A stretch of DNA of 64,000 nucleotides. Source: Franconibacter pulveris DSM 19144. GTDB taxonomy: Bacteria; Pseudomonadota; Gammaproteobacteria; Enterobacterales; Enterobacteriaceae. Positions 53,795 to 63,314 of the stretch are shown in pieces. The position numbers and the translations under genes were made by a program. Numbering within the stretch: position 1 is the first letter of the stretch; each line of letters begins with the position of its first letter. Under the pieces are notes generated by a model that saw nothing but the letters and a program-made list of their open reading frames with translations, ran no database searches and was not told the DNA's origin. The stretch covers positions 154,954 through 218,953 of the forward strand of contig KK211225.1 of assembly GCA_000621185.1 (NCBI GenBank). The letters are read 5' to 3'.

Positions 53795-54187
53795 ATGAAA
53801 AAACGTAGCATTGCGTTGTTATTTGCGACGGCCGCGCTGACGGCGGCCCCGGCTATCGCCCAGAAGGGAGGGTTTAGCGGTCCGGATAACACTACCGCCG
53901 CCGCGAAAGGCGGCTTCGTTGGGCCGGATGCGGCCAGCACAACGGTGGAACAGGCAAAAAGCCTGCGCGATGACGCCTGGGTGGCGCTGGAAGGCAACAT
54001 CGTGCGTAAGATTGGCAAAGAGCTTTATGAGTTCCGCGACGCAAGCGGCTCTGTCAATGTGGAAATTGACGATCACGTCTGGAACGGCGTCACCGTCACC
54101 CCGAACGACAAAGTACGTATCGAGGGGGAAGTGGATAAAGACTGGAACTCCGTTGAAATCGACGTGAAAAAAGTGACCAAAGGCTAA
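53795..54187 (+). CDS. BOF/YgiW-family periplasmic stress protein
   Basis: A 130-residue secreted protein of the bacterial OB-fold (BOF, YgiW/YdeI) family. A signal peptide (MKKRSIALLFATAALTAAPAIA) precedes FSGP and FVGP repeats, then the OB core VEQAKSLRDDAWVALEGNIV, YEFRDASGSVNVEIDDHVW and KVRIEGEVDKDW. Family members affect stress tolerance and bind cationic or small ligands. The ATG at 53795 has AAGGAGATTGAG. E. coli lacks this gene at the place, so it is lineage-specific. Confidence 0.9.
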   Translation: MKKRSIALLFATAALTAAPAIAQKGGFSGPDNTTAAAKGGFVGPDAASTTVEQAKSLRDDAWVALEGNIVRKIGKELYEFRDASGSVNVEIDDHVWNGVTVTPNDKVRIEGEVDKDWNSVEIDVKKVTKG

Positions 54188-54220
54188 GCGCTTTTCACCC
54201 GGCCCTGCGCCGGGTGACTA

Positions 54221-54646
54221 TTAATATTCCTGGTCTTCAATCAGCCGCTTGCCAAGGCTTATCACATCCTGGTGCTCGTAACCCAGACGTTCATACATAC
54301 CCAGCACCACGTCGTTATCCTCGCGGATCTGAATGTTGATTTTCGGGCAGCCGCGGGCGATGAGTTTTTTCTCAAGACGGCTTAATAACGCATTGGCGAT
54401 GCCGCGTCCGCGAAACTCCGGGTGTACGCCCAGGTAGTACGCCGAGCCGCGATGCCCGTCGTAGCCGCCCATTACTGAACCCACGACTTCGCCGTTCACT
54501 TCGGCGACCAGGAACAGATCGGGGTCGTGGTTCAGCTTGCGCTCAATGTCCATTTCCGGATCGTTCCAGGGGCGCAGCAGGTCGCAACGCTCCCAGAGGG
54601 TAATGACCTCTTCGAAATCTGGCTGGCGAAAAACACGTATCTCCAT
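54221..54646 (-). CDS. ypeA: GNAT acetyltransferase YpeA
   Basis: A 141-residue GNAT-family N-acetyltransferase, the same length as E. coli YpeA. The acetyl-CoA motif is [20 protein letters not shown] (about 72-91), and the C-terminal [13 protein letters not shown]-type motif reads [18 protein letters not shown]. The substrate is unknown. The start at 54646 gives the E. coli N-terminus MEIRVFRQ; the frame extends upstream without a better ribosome site. It converges on the BOF gene. Confidence 0.92.
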   Translation of the reverse strand: MEIRVFRQPDFEEVITLWERCDLLRPWNDPEMDIERKLNHDPDLFLVAEVNGEVVGSVMGGYDGHRGSAYYLGVHPEFRGRGIANALLSRLEKKLIARGCPKINIQIREDNDVVLGMYERLGYEHQDVISLGKRLIEDQEY

Positions 54647-54859
54647 GGTATTACCCATCTTTTGCGCAATAAAAACAGTGATTATGGCGCTATCTGTTGC
54701 AATAGCCAATATCCCCGGCAAAACTTCGCGAAAAATGGCATACTACCCTTTCGCCTCGCCTTGAAATGAAAAGTAAAACTTTTCCCGCTACGGAATGTCG
54801 TCCCCTGAAGAGCGATACGCTATAACACTGCGGGACCATAAAAACAGAAGTCAGGACGC

Positions 54860-55732
54860 ATGAGCACTATTAAGCCCTTAAAAAAACTCACATCGCGCCG
54901 TCAGCTGCTGCTTACGGGCCTCGCAGCCCTGACGGTTACCGGCATTAACAAAGCCCTTGCTAAAGAAGAGAAACCGCTCGCCACCAGTAACAGCCACAGC
55001 AAGCCGAAAGCCAAAAAAGCGGGCGCGAAGCGCGTGGTGATGCTCGACCCGGGCCACGGCGGCATCGATACCGGCGCTATTGGCCATAACGGCTCAAAAG
55101 AGAAACACGTGGTGCTGGCGATTGCCAAAAAAGTGCGCGCTATTCTGCGCGCGCGAGGTATCGACGCCCGCCTTACCCGCAGCGACGACACCTTTATTCC
55201 CCTCTATGACCGGGTGGAGATAGCCCACCAGCATGGCGCGGATCTCTTTATGTCAATTCACGCCGATGGTTTCACCAGCCCCACCGCCGCAGGCGCGTCG
55301 GTTTTTGCGCTCTCTAACCGCGGGGCGAGTAGCGCCATGGCGAAATACCTCTCCGATCGCGAAAACGCCGCCGACGACGTAGCGGGCAGCCGGGTAAAAA
55401 ATAAAGATCACTATCTGCAACAGGTGCTGTTCGACCTGGTGCAGACCGATACCATTAAAAACAGCCTTACGCTCGGCTCGCATATCCTGCGCCAGATTAA
55501 ACCGGTGCATCGCCTGCACAGCCGATCGACCGAACAGGCAGCGTTTGTGGTGCTCAAATCGCCTTCCATTCCTTCCGTGCTGGTAGAAACCTCTTTTATT
55601 ACCAATCCGGAAGAGGAAAAACTGCTCGGCACCAATGCGTTTCGCCAGAAAATCGCTACCGCTATCGCCAACGGCGTCATCAGCTATTTCAACTGGTTCG
55701 ATAACCATAAAGCCCATTCGAAGCGAGGCTAA
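54860..55732 (+). CDS. amiA: N-acetylmuramoyl-L-alanine amidase AmiA
   Basis: A 290-residue periplasmic zinc amidase that splits septal peptidoglycan during cell separation. A Tat signal with Arg13-Arg14 (SRRQLLLTGLAAL) exports the folded enzyme. The Amidase_3 domain shows zinc ligands in MLDPGHGGIDTGAIG and MSIHADGF, the conserved Glu in KEKHVVL and the catalytic Glu in VLVETSFITN. It is active only when opened by EnvC, by family knowledge. hemF starts 3 bp after its stop. Confidence 0.96.
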   Translation: MSTIKPLKKLTSRRQLLLTGLAALTVTGINKALAKEEKPLATSNSHSKPKAKKAGAKRVVMLDPGHGGIDTGAIGHNGSKEKHVVLAIAKKVRAILRARGIDARLTRSDDTFIPLYDRVEIAHQHGADLFMSIHADGFTSPTAAGASVFALSNRGASSAMAKYLSDRENAADDVAGSRVKNKDHYLQQVLFDLVQTDTIKNSLTLGSHILRQIKPVHRLHSRSTEQAAFVVLKSPSIPSVLVETSFITNPEEEKLLGTNAFRQKIATAIANGVISYFNWFDNHKAHSKRG

Positions 55733-56638
<906 letters not shown>

Positions 56639-56642
56639 CTAC

Positions 56643-56678
56643 CGCGGCGCCCGTGAAAAGGCGCCGTTATTTTTTGAA
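56643..56678 (+). terminator. Terminator of amiA-hemF
   Basis: A stem CGGCGCC / GGCGCCG with an 8-nt loop, followed by TTATTTTTT; its end overlaps the last codons of the convergent mtnA. Confidence 0.8.
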
Positions 56679-57686
56679 TCGTCCGTTCGCCACGTCATCC
56701 GGCGTCACGACCCCGCTGTCCAGCACCCAGCCGCTAATCAGCGCCGCTGGCGTGACGTCAAACGCCGGGTTGTAAACCCGCGCATTTTCCGGCGCCCACT
56801 GCACCGCGCCAAAGCTGCCCGCCACGCCCGTCACCTCGGCTGGTGCCCGTTGCTCAATGGGGATAGCCGCGCCGTTCGGACAATCCGGGTCAAGCGTGGT
56901 CTGCGGCGCGGCAACATAAAACGGAATATGATGAAACTTCGCCAGCACCGCGAGGCTGTAAGTGCCGATTTTATTCGCCACGTCGCCATTGGCGGCGATA
57001 CGGTCCGCGCCCACCCAAATAGCGTCCACCAGCCCCTGCGCCATCAGGCTCGCCGCCATCGAGTCGGTAATCAGCTGATAAGGGATGCCGAGCTCGCCAA
57101 GCTCCCACGCCGTTAAGCGACCACCCTGCAACAAAGGTCGGGTTTCATCCACCCAGACGTTGGCGACCTTACCTTCATCAAACGCCTGGGCGATAACGCC
57201 AAGCGCGGTGCCCACGCCCGCTGTCGCCAGCCCGCCGGTATTGCAGTGGGTGAGCAGGCGGCTGCCTGGCTTCACAAGCTGGCTGCCCGCCCGGGCGATG
57301 CGGTCGCACAGTTCGCGGTCTTCCTGCACCAGGCGAACCGCTTCGGCTTCCAGCGCGGCGGCGACGTTCTCCTGCGCAAGCGCCTCTTTCATGCGGTCGA
57401 GGTTATTCATCAGATTAACCGCCGTGGGCCGCGCGGCGCGCAGCGTTTCGAGGGCATGGGTCAGTTCGTTCCGGCTCAGGCCGCGTTCGCCCAGCAGCGC
57501 CAGCAGCAGGCTTGCCGACAAGCCAATCAGCGGCGCGCCGCGCACCCGCAGCGCATGAATATGGCCGACCAGCGCCTCTACGCTGTCGGCGGGCAGCCAG
57601 TTTTTCTGCTGCGGCAGCGCCTGCTGGTCGAGGATCCAGAGCTTATTGTCCACCACCCGCAGGCTGGTTGTCTGAAGTGTCTGCAT
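56667..57686 (-). CDS. mtnA: Methylthioribose-1-phosphate isomerase MtnA
   Basis: A 339-residue eIF2B-like sugar isomerase converting 5-methylthioribose 1-phosphate to methylthioribulose 1-phosphate in methionine salvage. The catalytic Cys motif is [18 protein letters not shown] (about 155-172), and the catalytic Asp lies in [20 protein letters not shown] (about 236-255). It diverges from mtnK, the enzyme that makes its substrate, across 105 bp holding a MetJ box array. E. coli K-12 lacks both genes. Confidence 0.96.
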   Translation of the reverse strand: MQTLQTTSLRVVDNKLWILDQQALPQQKNWLPADSVEALVGHIHALRVRGAPLIGLSASLLLALLGERGLSRNELTHALETLRAARPTAVNLMNNLDRMKEALAQENVAAALEAEAVRLVQEDRELCDRIARAGSQLVKPGSRLLTHCNTGGLATAGVGTALGVIAQAFDEGKVANVWVDETRPLLQGGRLTAWELGELGIPYQLITDSMAASLMAQGLVDAIWVGADRIAANGDVANKIGTYSLAVLAKFHHIPFYVAAPQTTLDPDCPNGAAIPIEQRAPAEVTGVAGSFGAVQWAPENARVYNPAFDVTPAALISGWVLDSGVVTPDDVANGRFKK

Positions 57687-57737
57687 GAGTTAAATCCCTG
57701 TTGCGTTATTGTGGCGTATTGTGTCAGGATGCGAAAC

Positions 57738-57761
57738 GGATGTATAGACGTCTGAACGGCT
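57738..57761. promoter_or_regulatory. MetJ box array between mtnA and mtnK
   Basis: A perfect met box AGACGTCT (57746-57753) is flanked directly by GGATGTAT and GAACGGCT, each matching at 5 of 8 positions. MetJ needs at least two adjacent 8-bp boxes, so three in a row is a convincing operator. It would let S-adenosylmethionine control both divergent salvage genes. Confidence 0.85.
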
Positions 57762-57791
57762 TTATAACCTGATTGCATGAGGATATTCGCA

Positions 57792-58991
57792 ATGTCGCAC
57801 TACCGAACCTTCACGGCCTATGACGCAGTGGCTTACGCGCAACAGTTTGGCGGACTGGCGGATCCAGCCAGCCTTGTGGAGGCGCAGGAAGTGGGCGACG
57901 GCAACCTCAATCTGGTGTTTAAAATTTTTGATACCCAGGGCGTTAGCCGCATTATCGTCAAGCAGGCGCTGCCTTATGTCCGCTGCGTAGGCGAATCCTG
58001 GCCGCTGACGCTCGACCGCGCGCGGCTAGAAGCGCAGACGCTGGTCGAACACTACAAACATTGCCCGCAGCATACGGTGAAAATTCACCATTACGACGCG
58101 GATCTGGCGGTGATGGTGATGGAAGATCTTTCAAGCCACCGCATCTGGCGCGGCGAGTTGATAAGCGGCGTCTATTACCCGCAGGCGGCGAGCCAGCTTG
58201 GTGAGTACCTGGCGCAGACGCTGTTTCATACCAGCGATTTTTATCTCCATCCCCACGAGAAAAAAGCCCAGGTGGCGCGCTTTATCAACCCCGAGATGTG
58301 CGAAATCACCGAAGATCTTTTCTTCAACGACCCGTATCAGATTCATGAGCGTAATAACTACCCGGCAGAACTGGAGCCGGAAGTCGCGGCGCTGCGTGAC
58401 GATGCGCAGCTCAAAACCGCCGTCGCCGCGCTCAAGCACCGCTTCTTTTCTCACGCCGAAGCACTGCTGCACGGCGATATCCATAGCGGATCGATTTTTG
58501 TCGCTGACGGCAGCCTGAAGGCGATTGACGCCGAGTTTGGCTATTTTGGCCCGATCGGTTTTGACGTCGGCACCGCCATCGGCAACCTGCTGCTGAACTA
58601 TTGCGGCCTGCCAGGACAGCTTGGCATTCGCGAGGCGGCAAGCGGCCGCGACCAGCGTCTTGCTGATATTGTCGAACTGTGGAACACCTTCGCCGAGCGC
58701 TTCCAGTGGCTTGCGCGGGAGAAGACCCGCGACGCGGCGCTCGCCTTCCCCGGCTACGCCAGCGAGTTTCTGAAGAAAGTCTGGGCAGATGCCATCGGCT
58801 TTGCCGGTACGGAGCTGATTCGCCGAAGCGTCGGCCTTTCCCACGTGGCGGATATCGACACCATTCAGGATAAAGAGATGAAGCTCTCCTGCCTGCGCCA
58901 CGCCATTGAGCTTGGCAAAGCGCTGATTGTGCTGGCCCCGCGCATCGACAGCGCCGACGAGCTGGTCGCCCGGGTGCGGCAGTACGGTTAA
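57792..58991 (+). CDS. mtnK: Methylthioribose kinase MtnK
   Basis: A 399-residue kinase, the same length as the Klebsiella enzyme, that phosphorylates 5-methylthioribose with ATP. The phosphotransferase core is [14 protein letters not shown] (about 228-241), and the metal-binding [16 protein letters not shown] follows. The N-lobe contains the [14 protein letters not shown] loop. The start at 57792 ([11 protein letters not shown]) follows GAGG. It is the last recognisable core gene before the accessory segment. Confidence 0.96.
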   Translation: MSHYRTFTAYDAVAYAQQFGGLADPASLVEAQEVGDGNLNLVFKIFDTQGVSRIIVKQALPYVRCVGESWPLTLDRARLEAQTLVEHYKHCPQHTVKIHHYDADLAVMVMEDLSSHRIWRGELISGVYYPQAASQLGEYLAQTLFHTSDFYLHPHEKKAQVARFINPEMCEITEDLFFNDPYQIHERNNYPAELEPEVAALRDDAQLKTAVAALKHRFFSHAEALLHGDIHSGSIFVADGSLKAIDAEFGYFGPIGFDVGTAIGNLLLNYCGLPGQLGIREAASGRDQRLADIVELWNTFAERFQWLAREKTRDAALAFPGYASEFLKKVWADAIGFAGTELIRRSVGLSHVADIDTIQDKEMKLSCLRHAIELGKALIVLAPRIDSADELVARVRQYG

Positions 58992-59012
58992 ACGTTTTCT
59001 CCTCACCCCACC

Positions 59013-59033
59013 CCTCTCCCCAACGGGGAGAGG
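59013..59033. repeat. REP-like palindrome after mtnK
   Basis: CCTCTCCCC-AAC-GGGGAGAGG, a perfect 9-bp inverted repeat inside the motif CCTCACCCCACC. This is a common interspersed element in intergenic regions of enterobacteria and other proteobacteria. It may also end mtnK transcripts or stabilise the mRNA. Confidence 0.75.
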
Positions 59034-59290
59034 AAGAAAATCCTCCGCCCTTGCCAACCGCGCCTTCCGGTCCCCTCTCCCTTGTAGCTAACTAACTACC
59101 CGCTACGCTTCTGCCACCCCCATCATCTATGGAGCAGCGGTAACCGTCTGTTCGACACAGCTGATGGCACAGTTAAAATCGGAATAAAAGTTCTTTAATA
59201 AGGTCCAGTCGGGAGTGAGCGGTCTACAGGGCTTTCGATTAAGCGGAACGTAATGAAACAGACTTTTAAGTCTGGTACTCAGCTGGGACA

Positions 59291-59316
59291 AAATGCCGCC
59301 TTTAGAGGCGGCATTG
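59291..59316 (+). terminator. Orphan terminator-like hairpin
   Basis: A 9-bp stem AATGCCGCC / GGCGGCATT with a 6-nt loop and only weak T-richness. No gene ends near it, so it may be the leftover terminator of a deleted gene. Confidence 0.5.
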
Positions 59317-59575
59317 AATTATTGTGACCTGCTTCCCATTGCGATCTGCTTCCTGAAAATCAATGCAGTACGGACCTGGCGATATTAGCTCCTGCCACGA
59401 AGCGGACAAGTGTGAAGGTCGAGCGGACGTCGAAATATCCTCTATTTCAGCGAGCTGCTGATGCCTCCTTTTGATGTCATATCTGCGTTATCTCATCTCC
59501 ATTAACCTTGTTTTATGCCTTCTACGTTGGTCGTGGAGCATTCTTAAAAAGAGACATTGCTTCTTTTGTGATCAA

Positions 59576-59593
59576 TGTATACATTGTATACAT
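59576..59593 (+). promoter_or_regulatory. Tandem 9-bp operator upstream of the RHH gene
   Basis: TGTATACAT occurs twice without a gap; each copy contains the palindrome GTATAC and the preceding A makes ATGTATACAT self-complementary. It is 27 bp upstream of a ribbon-helix-helix protein, a family that often represses its own promoter at tandem sites. Autoregulation is inferred. Confidence 0.7.
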
Positions 59594-59620
59594 TGTTTGC
59601 GAATTGATGCTGAGGACAAC

Positions 59621-59884
59621 ATGAGCAGAAAAAATAATGTCGTCACCGTAAGGTTAACGGATGAACAACTGAAGTTTTTCACAGAATGGAAGGAGAAATT
59701 AGAGGGCGAATTAGGGATCGATGTTCCTTTGGGGGCTGTTATCCGTAGGGCGTTGGACGGCACAATTCACGGCTTTAACCAGGCCCGGAATCACGAGCTC
59801 CAGGCAGAAAACAATACCGACGAGCGCGTTTCACGAACCGAAGCTGCTAACGCCTATATCAGCGACTACAAGGAAGGGAAATAA
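59621..59884 (+). CDS. Ribbon-helix-helix DNA-binding protein
   Basis: An 87-residue protein whose N-terminus (NVVTVRLTDEQLKFFTEWKE, about 5-24) fits a ribbon-helix-helix fold: one beta strand that would insert in the major groove, then two helices (the second about 33-45, DVPLGAVIRRALDG). The start at 59621 has GAGG at 5-nt spacing; an open frame reaching back to 59471 crosses the operator and is not real. It is followed after 2 bp by a methyltransferase. It is probably the autoregulator of this pair; an antitoxin role is possible but unsupported. Confidence 0.82.
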   Translation: MSRKNNVVTVRLTDEQLKFFTEWKEKLEGELGIDVPLGAVIRRALDGTIHGFNQARNHELQAENNTDERVSRTEAANAYISDYKEGK

Positions 59885-59886
59885 TC

Positions 59887-60513
59887 ATGACCATTATCGA
59901 CAGCAAAGCACATCACGAAGGGTTCAGAGAGCATTATGCCGATAATGCCAGGCCCGTATGGGATATCGGTCGTCCGCAAAAACCTTTTATTGAGCGCGCC
60001 TCTGATATACGCGGGCCAATCTTAGATATTGGCTGTGGTACGGGTACGCTTGCCGTATATTTTGCTGAGCGTGGTGAGCAGGTTACCGGCATCGATTTTG
60101 TCGAAGAGGCTGTTGAGCGAGCTATCGCGAAGGCGAAGGCCGCGGGTCTTAACATCGACTTTATGGTTCAAGACTTTTTTACTCTTGGCAGTTGGGATCG
60201 TAAGTTTCAAACCATTATTGACAGTGGTCTTTTTCATATCTTTTCGGGTGATGAAGTGAGAAAGGCTGCTTACCTGGAAATCGTGAGTCAATTACTCAAC
60301 GACAATGGCCGGCTTTATGTACTGAGCTGTCAAAAAGAACCGGGAATCGACGGTGGTGTTAACGCGGATGAGATTTTTGACACCTTCCGTGAACGCTTTA
60401 TTGTTGAGTCATTGCATGAGTTTGAGGCCGAAACGGTTATTGATGCAGCGGAGAATGCTCCCGGCAGGCGGTGGCTAAGTTATTTTACGGTAATTAAAAA
60501 ATGCGAACGTTAA
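59887..60513 (+). CDS. Class I SAM-dependent methyltransferase
   Basis: A 208-residue Rossmann-fold methyltransferase. Motif I is ILDIGCGTGTLAVYF (about 45-59), with VTGIDFVEEAVERA (acidic ribose-binding Asp, about 74) and FMVQDFF after it. The N-terminal FREHYADNARPVWDIGRPQ resembles thiopurine- or halide-methyltransferase-like proteins with PVWDIGRPQ, but the substrate cannot be assigned. It starts 2 bp after the RHH gene stop (TAATCATG), so both are co-transcribed. Codon use is mixed and more AT-rich than the core. No toxin or restriction partner is visible nearby. Confidence 0.88.
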   Translation: MTIIDSKAHHEGFREHYADNARPVWDIGRPQKPFIERASDIRGPILDIGCGTGTLAVYFAERGEQVTGIDFVEEAVERAIAKAKAAGLNIDFMVQDFFTLGSWDRKFQTIIDSGLFHIFSGDEVRKAAYLEIVSQLLNDNGRLYVLSCQKEPGIDGGVNADEIFDTFRERFIVESLHEFEAETVIDAAENAPGRRWLSYFTVIKKCER

Positions 60514-60830
60514 CGGGGACTTTTCATCTGTTGTAGGTGTGTATCGGGGAAAAGCGAGAATAAAGGTCTACTGTCCCTGAATAAATGTTCGCACCGGTTT
60601 CCAGTAAGGGCTGTAGAGTGGCATGTCTGCTATGAGCGAAGAGCGGACGTTGGTCTTAAAGGGAAGCTAAACCGCTTGTTGGAAACTCCTAAAAGCGAAC
60701 TGTCCGTTTTAACACAACGGTTACAATATCAAAGTATATGAATACAAGTGACTAAAAAATCGTTCATTTCATTGAGCACGTAATTCCTTCGCAGTACACT
60801 TCCCCAAGGCTATCTAGTGGATTTAAATAA
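60514..60830. other. Gap between the methyltransferase and the 572-residue gene
   Basis: It contains the left copy of a 20-bp repeat (60629-60648) and other GCGGAC/GTCCG-type fragments (60709). No terminator or gene is evident. An AT-rich stretch (60730-60830) probably carries the promoter of the next gene. Confidence 0.5.
60629..60648 (+). repeat. Left copy of a 20-bp direct repeat
   Basis: GCTATGAGCGAAGAGCGGAC; it differs at one base from 62715-62734. The two copies flank the 572-residue gene. Confidence 0.75.
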
Positions 60831-62549
60831 ATGAAAAAGCGGAATGGGAAGCAAGTTAAAGCCAGTGCCACTCGTAAGCTTCGTGAGGCTAAGTTCCCTA
60901 AGAAACAGATACCAGTTCAAAAACAAGAGGTTTTTTATTCAGTTTGTGAAAAGGTAATTCTGCATACTGAAGAAACCAACGAAACCTCTGCAGACTATTA
61001 TTTCTGTAAAGCGGTGATAGCAAGGGAGGCAAAAGCGTTTCAGACGGAAAGGCAGGCGGTTCTGAATCTGATAGCATTTTCTGGCACTCCAGCGACTCCA
61101 CTGATTCAATCAGCGTTAGAGCAGGACGAACGGTATGAGTTTAGTGAGCAGATTTGTACGGTGCTTTCCCTGGCGAAAAGTGATGCCTCGTTCAGTCCCT
61201 ACATGGCAATCATCAGAGCGTTTATTCTTTCGGGTACAAAGCAGCAGTATGTTACCTACTTTAACTGTCTGATGGGCAATTCGGCATCTTTTAACAAGGA
61301 ACCTCCCATTTTTGACATCAATAATCTGAATAACGCTCAGTTGATGGCCTTTTATGAAGCAACGCACCGTGTACTGCTGGATAACTCACGCCAACTCTCT
61401 ACCCTTGAAAAGCTAACTCAATTTATATCTCATCAAGTGGGCGAAGATACCTGCCAGAGTTTGCTCTTTTTTGAATCCTATTTTAGCCTCGATAGAAACC
61501 CTAAACACAGTATCGGGGTTGCCAGGCAGTTCCTCAGCGCCCCCAACCTTTCGGCAGGACGTACTAACTATCTAAGTTCACTGGCATTCAACACGGCACA
61601 TGCCGCTATAAATTTGGCTGATATTGAGGAAGCTTGTTACTGGATAGACTACGTTAATGATGACGACAAGGCTGCAAGTCTCAGGCGCTCAATCGCTAAA
61701 TTAGAAGAGAAAATAGGGGAAAGGACTGATCACCCCTTAAATCCTGAACATATTACCCCCGTCTCACTTGAAAAAATTCCTACCAGAATGCTGATGATAT
61801 TATGCGCTTTTGTTGATGGCTGCGGTGACGATTGGGGATTCAAAACGCTAGAACGTGCAGGGAAATACATATTCCCTTCAGAGACAATGACAAAGATGCT
61901 TTTCCAGTCTCTGGCAATCGGCGGATTAATTAAAATGTCCACAGCTTCTTTCAACTCGCTGGAGGATTCTGCACTGGACCAGTTTAATGAAATACTCTGG
62001 ATTGCGAAATTCCATTTAAACATCATCGGCATTGCAGATAGCAGATTGATGGCGTTACCGGTATTACTAGAAGAGCTAGATCGCCGCAGTGATAAAAAAG
62101 AGGTGGCCTGGCAGATTCGTAGGCTCATCACGACAGGATATTTCTACAACGCGTTTGAGTACTATCTCGGCAATGTTAATGAGCTCTGGGCAAGAGAGTT
62201 TACCCTGAATGAGGCGACAACAGAACGAATAAATGGATCCACACTCAGTGGCAAAGATCTAGCCTATATTGCTAGATCGTCGATTCGCTTTACTGCGGGG
62301 CAGCACTCGATCGGTAGCACAAATGGTAATAGACACACCTGCAATACCCTCATTGGTAGCATCAATCGTTATTTCGACTGGGTAAATGAAGGACGTTATT
62401 CCTACAGCGCATTTGAACGGAGTAAAAGACAACCCGTCCTCTCCTCAGAAAGGCTGCTTGAGCAAATCGCAGAGTTCACACCGGAGGATATCTACAACCT
62501 TCCGCCTTTGCCGCAAGAAATTGAGGAAGAAGAATCTGAAGACGAGTAA
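60831..62549 (+). CDS. Unrecognised 572-residue protein
   Basis: I do not recognise this protein. It has a basic N-terminus (MKKRNGKQVKASATRKLREA), no signal peptide or membrane helix, and a mostly helical body that could be HEAT- or TPR-like. Examples are LMAFYEATHRVLLDNSRQL and AHAAINLADIEEACYWIDYV. Its tail is strongly acidic (EIEEEESEDE). I find no catalytic motif. The reading frame is intact and full of ordinary codons, so it is very likely a real cytoplasmic protein. It is AT-richer than the core and lies alone between direct repeats. The ribosome site is weak (TGGA). A role in mobile-element or phage biology is only a guess. Confidence 0.78.
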   Translation: MKKRNGKQVKASATRKLREAKFPKKQIPVQKQEVFYSVCEKVILHTEETNETSADYYFCKAVIAREAKAFQTERQAVLNLIAFSGTPATPLIQSALEQDERYEFSEQICTVLSLAKSDASFSPYMAIIRAFILSGTKQQYVTYFNCLMGNSASFNKEPPIFDINNLNNAQLMAFYEATHRVLLDNSRQLSTLEKLTQFISHQVGEDTCQSLLFFESYFSLDRNPKHSIGVARQFLSAPNLSAGRTNYLSSLAFNTAHAAINLADIEEACYWIDYVNDDDKAASLRRSIAKLEEKIGERTDHPLNPEHITPVSLEKIPTRMLMILCAFVDGCGDDWGFKTLERAGKYIFPSETMTKMLFQSLAIGGLIKMSTASFNSLEDSALDQFNEILWIAKFHLNIIGIADSRLMALPVLLEELDRRSDKKEVAWQIRRLITTGYFYNAFEYYLGNVNELWAREFTLNEATTERINGSTLSGKDLAYIARSSIRFTAGQHSIGSTNGNRHTCNTLIGSINRYFDWVNEGRYSYSAFERSKRQPVLSSERLLEQIAEFTPEDIYNLPPLPQEIEEEESEDE

Positions 62550-62714
62550 TTTCAGAATGTAGGTGATCGGCCTTTTCTAACGGATGAACTTACACATAAG
62601 CAGGGGCTGACCCAAATTGTAATTTGATTAGCTTGCCCATATTGATTGGCTCATCATTATATTAGTTGGGCCCGCTTCTTGTACGGGACGGACCGTCTAA
62701 AGACATCAAGGGCC

Positions 62715-62734
62715 GCTATGAGCGAAGAGCAGAC
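62715..62734 (+). repeat. Right copy of a 20-bp direct repeat
   Basis: GCTATGAGCGAAGAGCAGAC, 19 of 20 identical to 60629-60648, in the same orientation, about 2.1 kb away. Confidence 0.75.
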
Positions 62735-62941
62735 CTACGAAATTGCTCCCATATCCTGGCGAGAAATACTGATATTCCCGTGCGTTAATCAACAGGGGCG
62801 GTCATATTATGTAATACTGTGGGCAAGAACACCACGAAGATTCAGGAACAATGGGCCGTAAGTAACGAATTCAGATGCAAATGCCAGATCATATACGCCT
62901 GTTAGGGCACGACTGGTAACAGAGCCTTATAAGAGCATCTG

Positions 62942-62965
62942 AAAAACCTCCGGTTAAGCCGGAGG
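62942..62965 (-). terminator. Terminator of the 112-residue gene
   Basis: On the minus strand CCTCCGGC-TTAA-CCGGAGG is followed by T5, starting 10 bp after the stop codon. Confidence 0.85.
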
Positions 62966-62975
62966 ATATTTATTC

Positions 62976-63314
62976 TTATTCTCGCTCTATTCTTGCCCAC
63001 TGATGGGCGTGAAAAGACCTTTCATCACGGCAGCTTTCACACTCTAGGCTTTCCGTATCATCACAATTCTCATACGCATCTAATAATGCCTCACCAGTCA
63101 AAACTGTAGTACAGTTGTTATGGTGACCACCTGGATCGATTATGCCTGAGCAGTGTTGTGTTAAGAACGGCTCTAATACTATTTTTTGGCGAGGGGATAA
63201 CGCGTTAAAACCCCGATCTACAGCTAGTTGGGCTATACCGCTAACCATTTTTTCTTCTCCATGAAAAACATCTCTGTCCAGCTGTATGCGTAAAATACTC
63301 TCAATAATAGGCAT
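62976..63314 (-). CDS. Unrecognised Cys/His-rich 112-residue protein
   Basis: I do not recognise this small soluble protein. Its second half is rich in possible metal ligands: Cys55, His64-His65, Cys68 in HCSGIIDPGGHHNNC, then Cys84, and a CxxC pair at 92 and 95 (ECESCRDE), with His102 and His104. A zinc-binding domain is likely. The N-terminus (MPIIESILRIQLDRDVFHGE) is helical. The ATG has AAGG at 7-nt spacing, and a clean intrinsic terminator follows, so it is a stand-alone expressed gene. An imperfect palindrome lies 17 bp upstream of the start. Confidence 0.75.
   Translation of the reverse strand: MPIIESILRIQLDRDVFHGEEKMVSGIAQLAVDRGFNALSPRQKIVLEPFLTQHCSGIIDPGGHHNNCTTVLTGEALLDAYENCDDTESLECESCRDERSFHAHQWARIERE

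Larger units (their letters stand above)
58992..59620. other. Gap between mtnK and the accessory segment
   Basis: About 630 bp with no gene. It starts with a GC-rich interspersed palindrome (59013-59033) and a partial second copy near 59070. It then has a lone terminator-like hairpin (59291-59316) and ends in the operator of the next gene. The change from GC-rich to AT-rich sequence occurs here, so it is the likely left border of an acquired segment. Confidence 0.6.
62550..62975. other. Gap between the 572-residue gene and the 112-residue gene
   Basis: It contains the right copy of the direct repeat (62715-62734) and the terminator of the minus-strand gene (62942-62965). A 71-codon frame at 62646-62861 runs through the repeat and has no ribosome site; I do not regard it as a gene. 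Confidence 0.55.

Noticed and set aside
59013-59033. CRISPR-like repeat
   Set aside because: A single palindrome with a partial second copy and no regular spacing; it is a REP-like element.
59471-59620. Upstream extension of the RHH gene by 50 codons
   Set aside because: It would place the tandem operator inside the coding region and give an N-terminus unlike RHH proteins; the ATG at 59621 has a ribosome site.
62646-62861. A 71-codon open frame across the right direct repeat
   Set aside because: No ribosome site, no family resemblance, and the repeat itself explains part of the frame.
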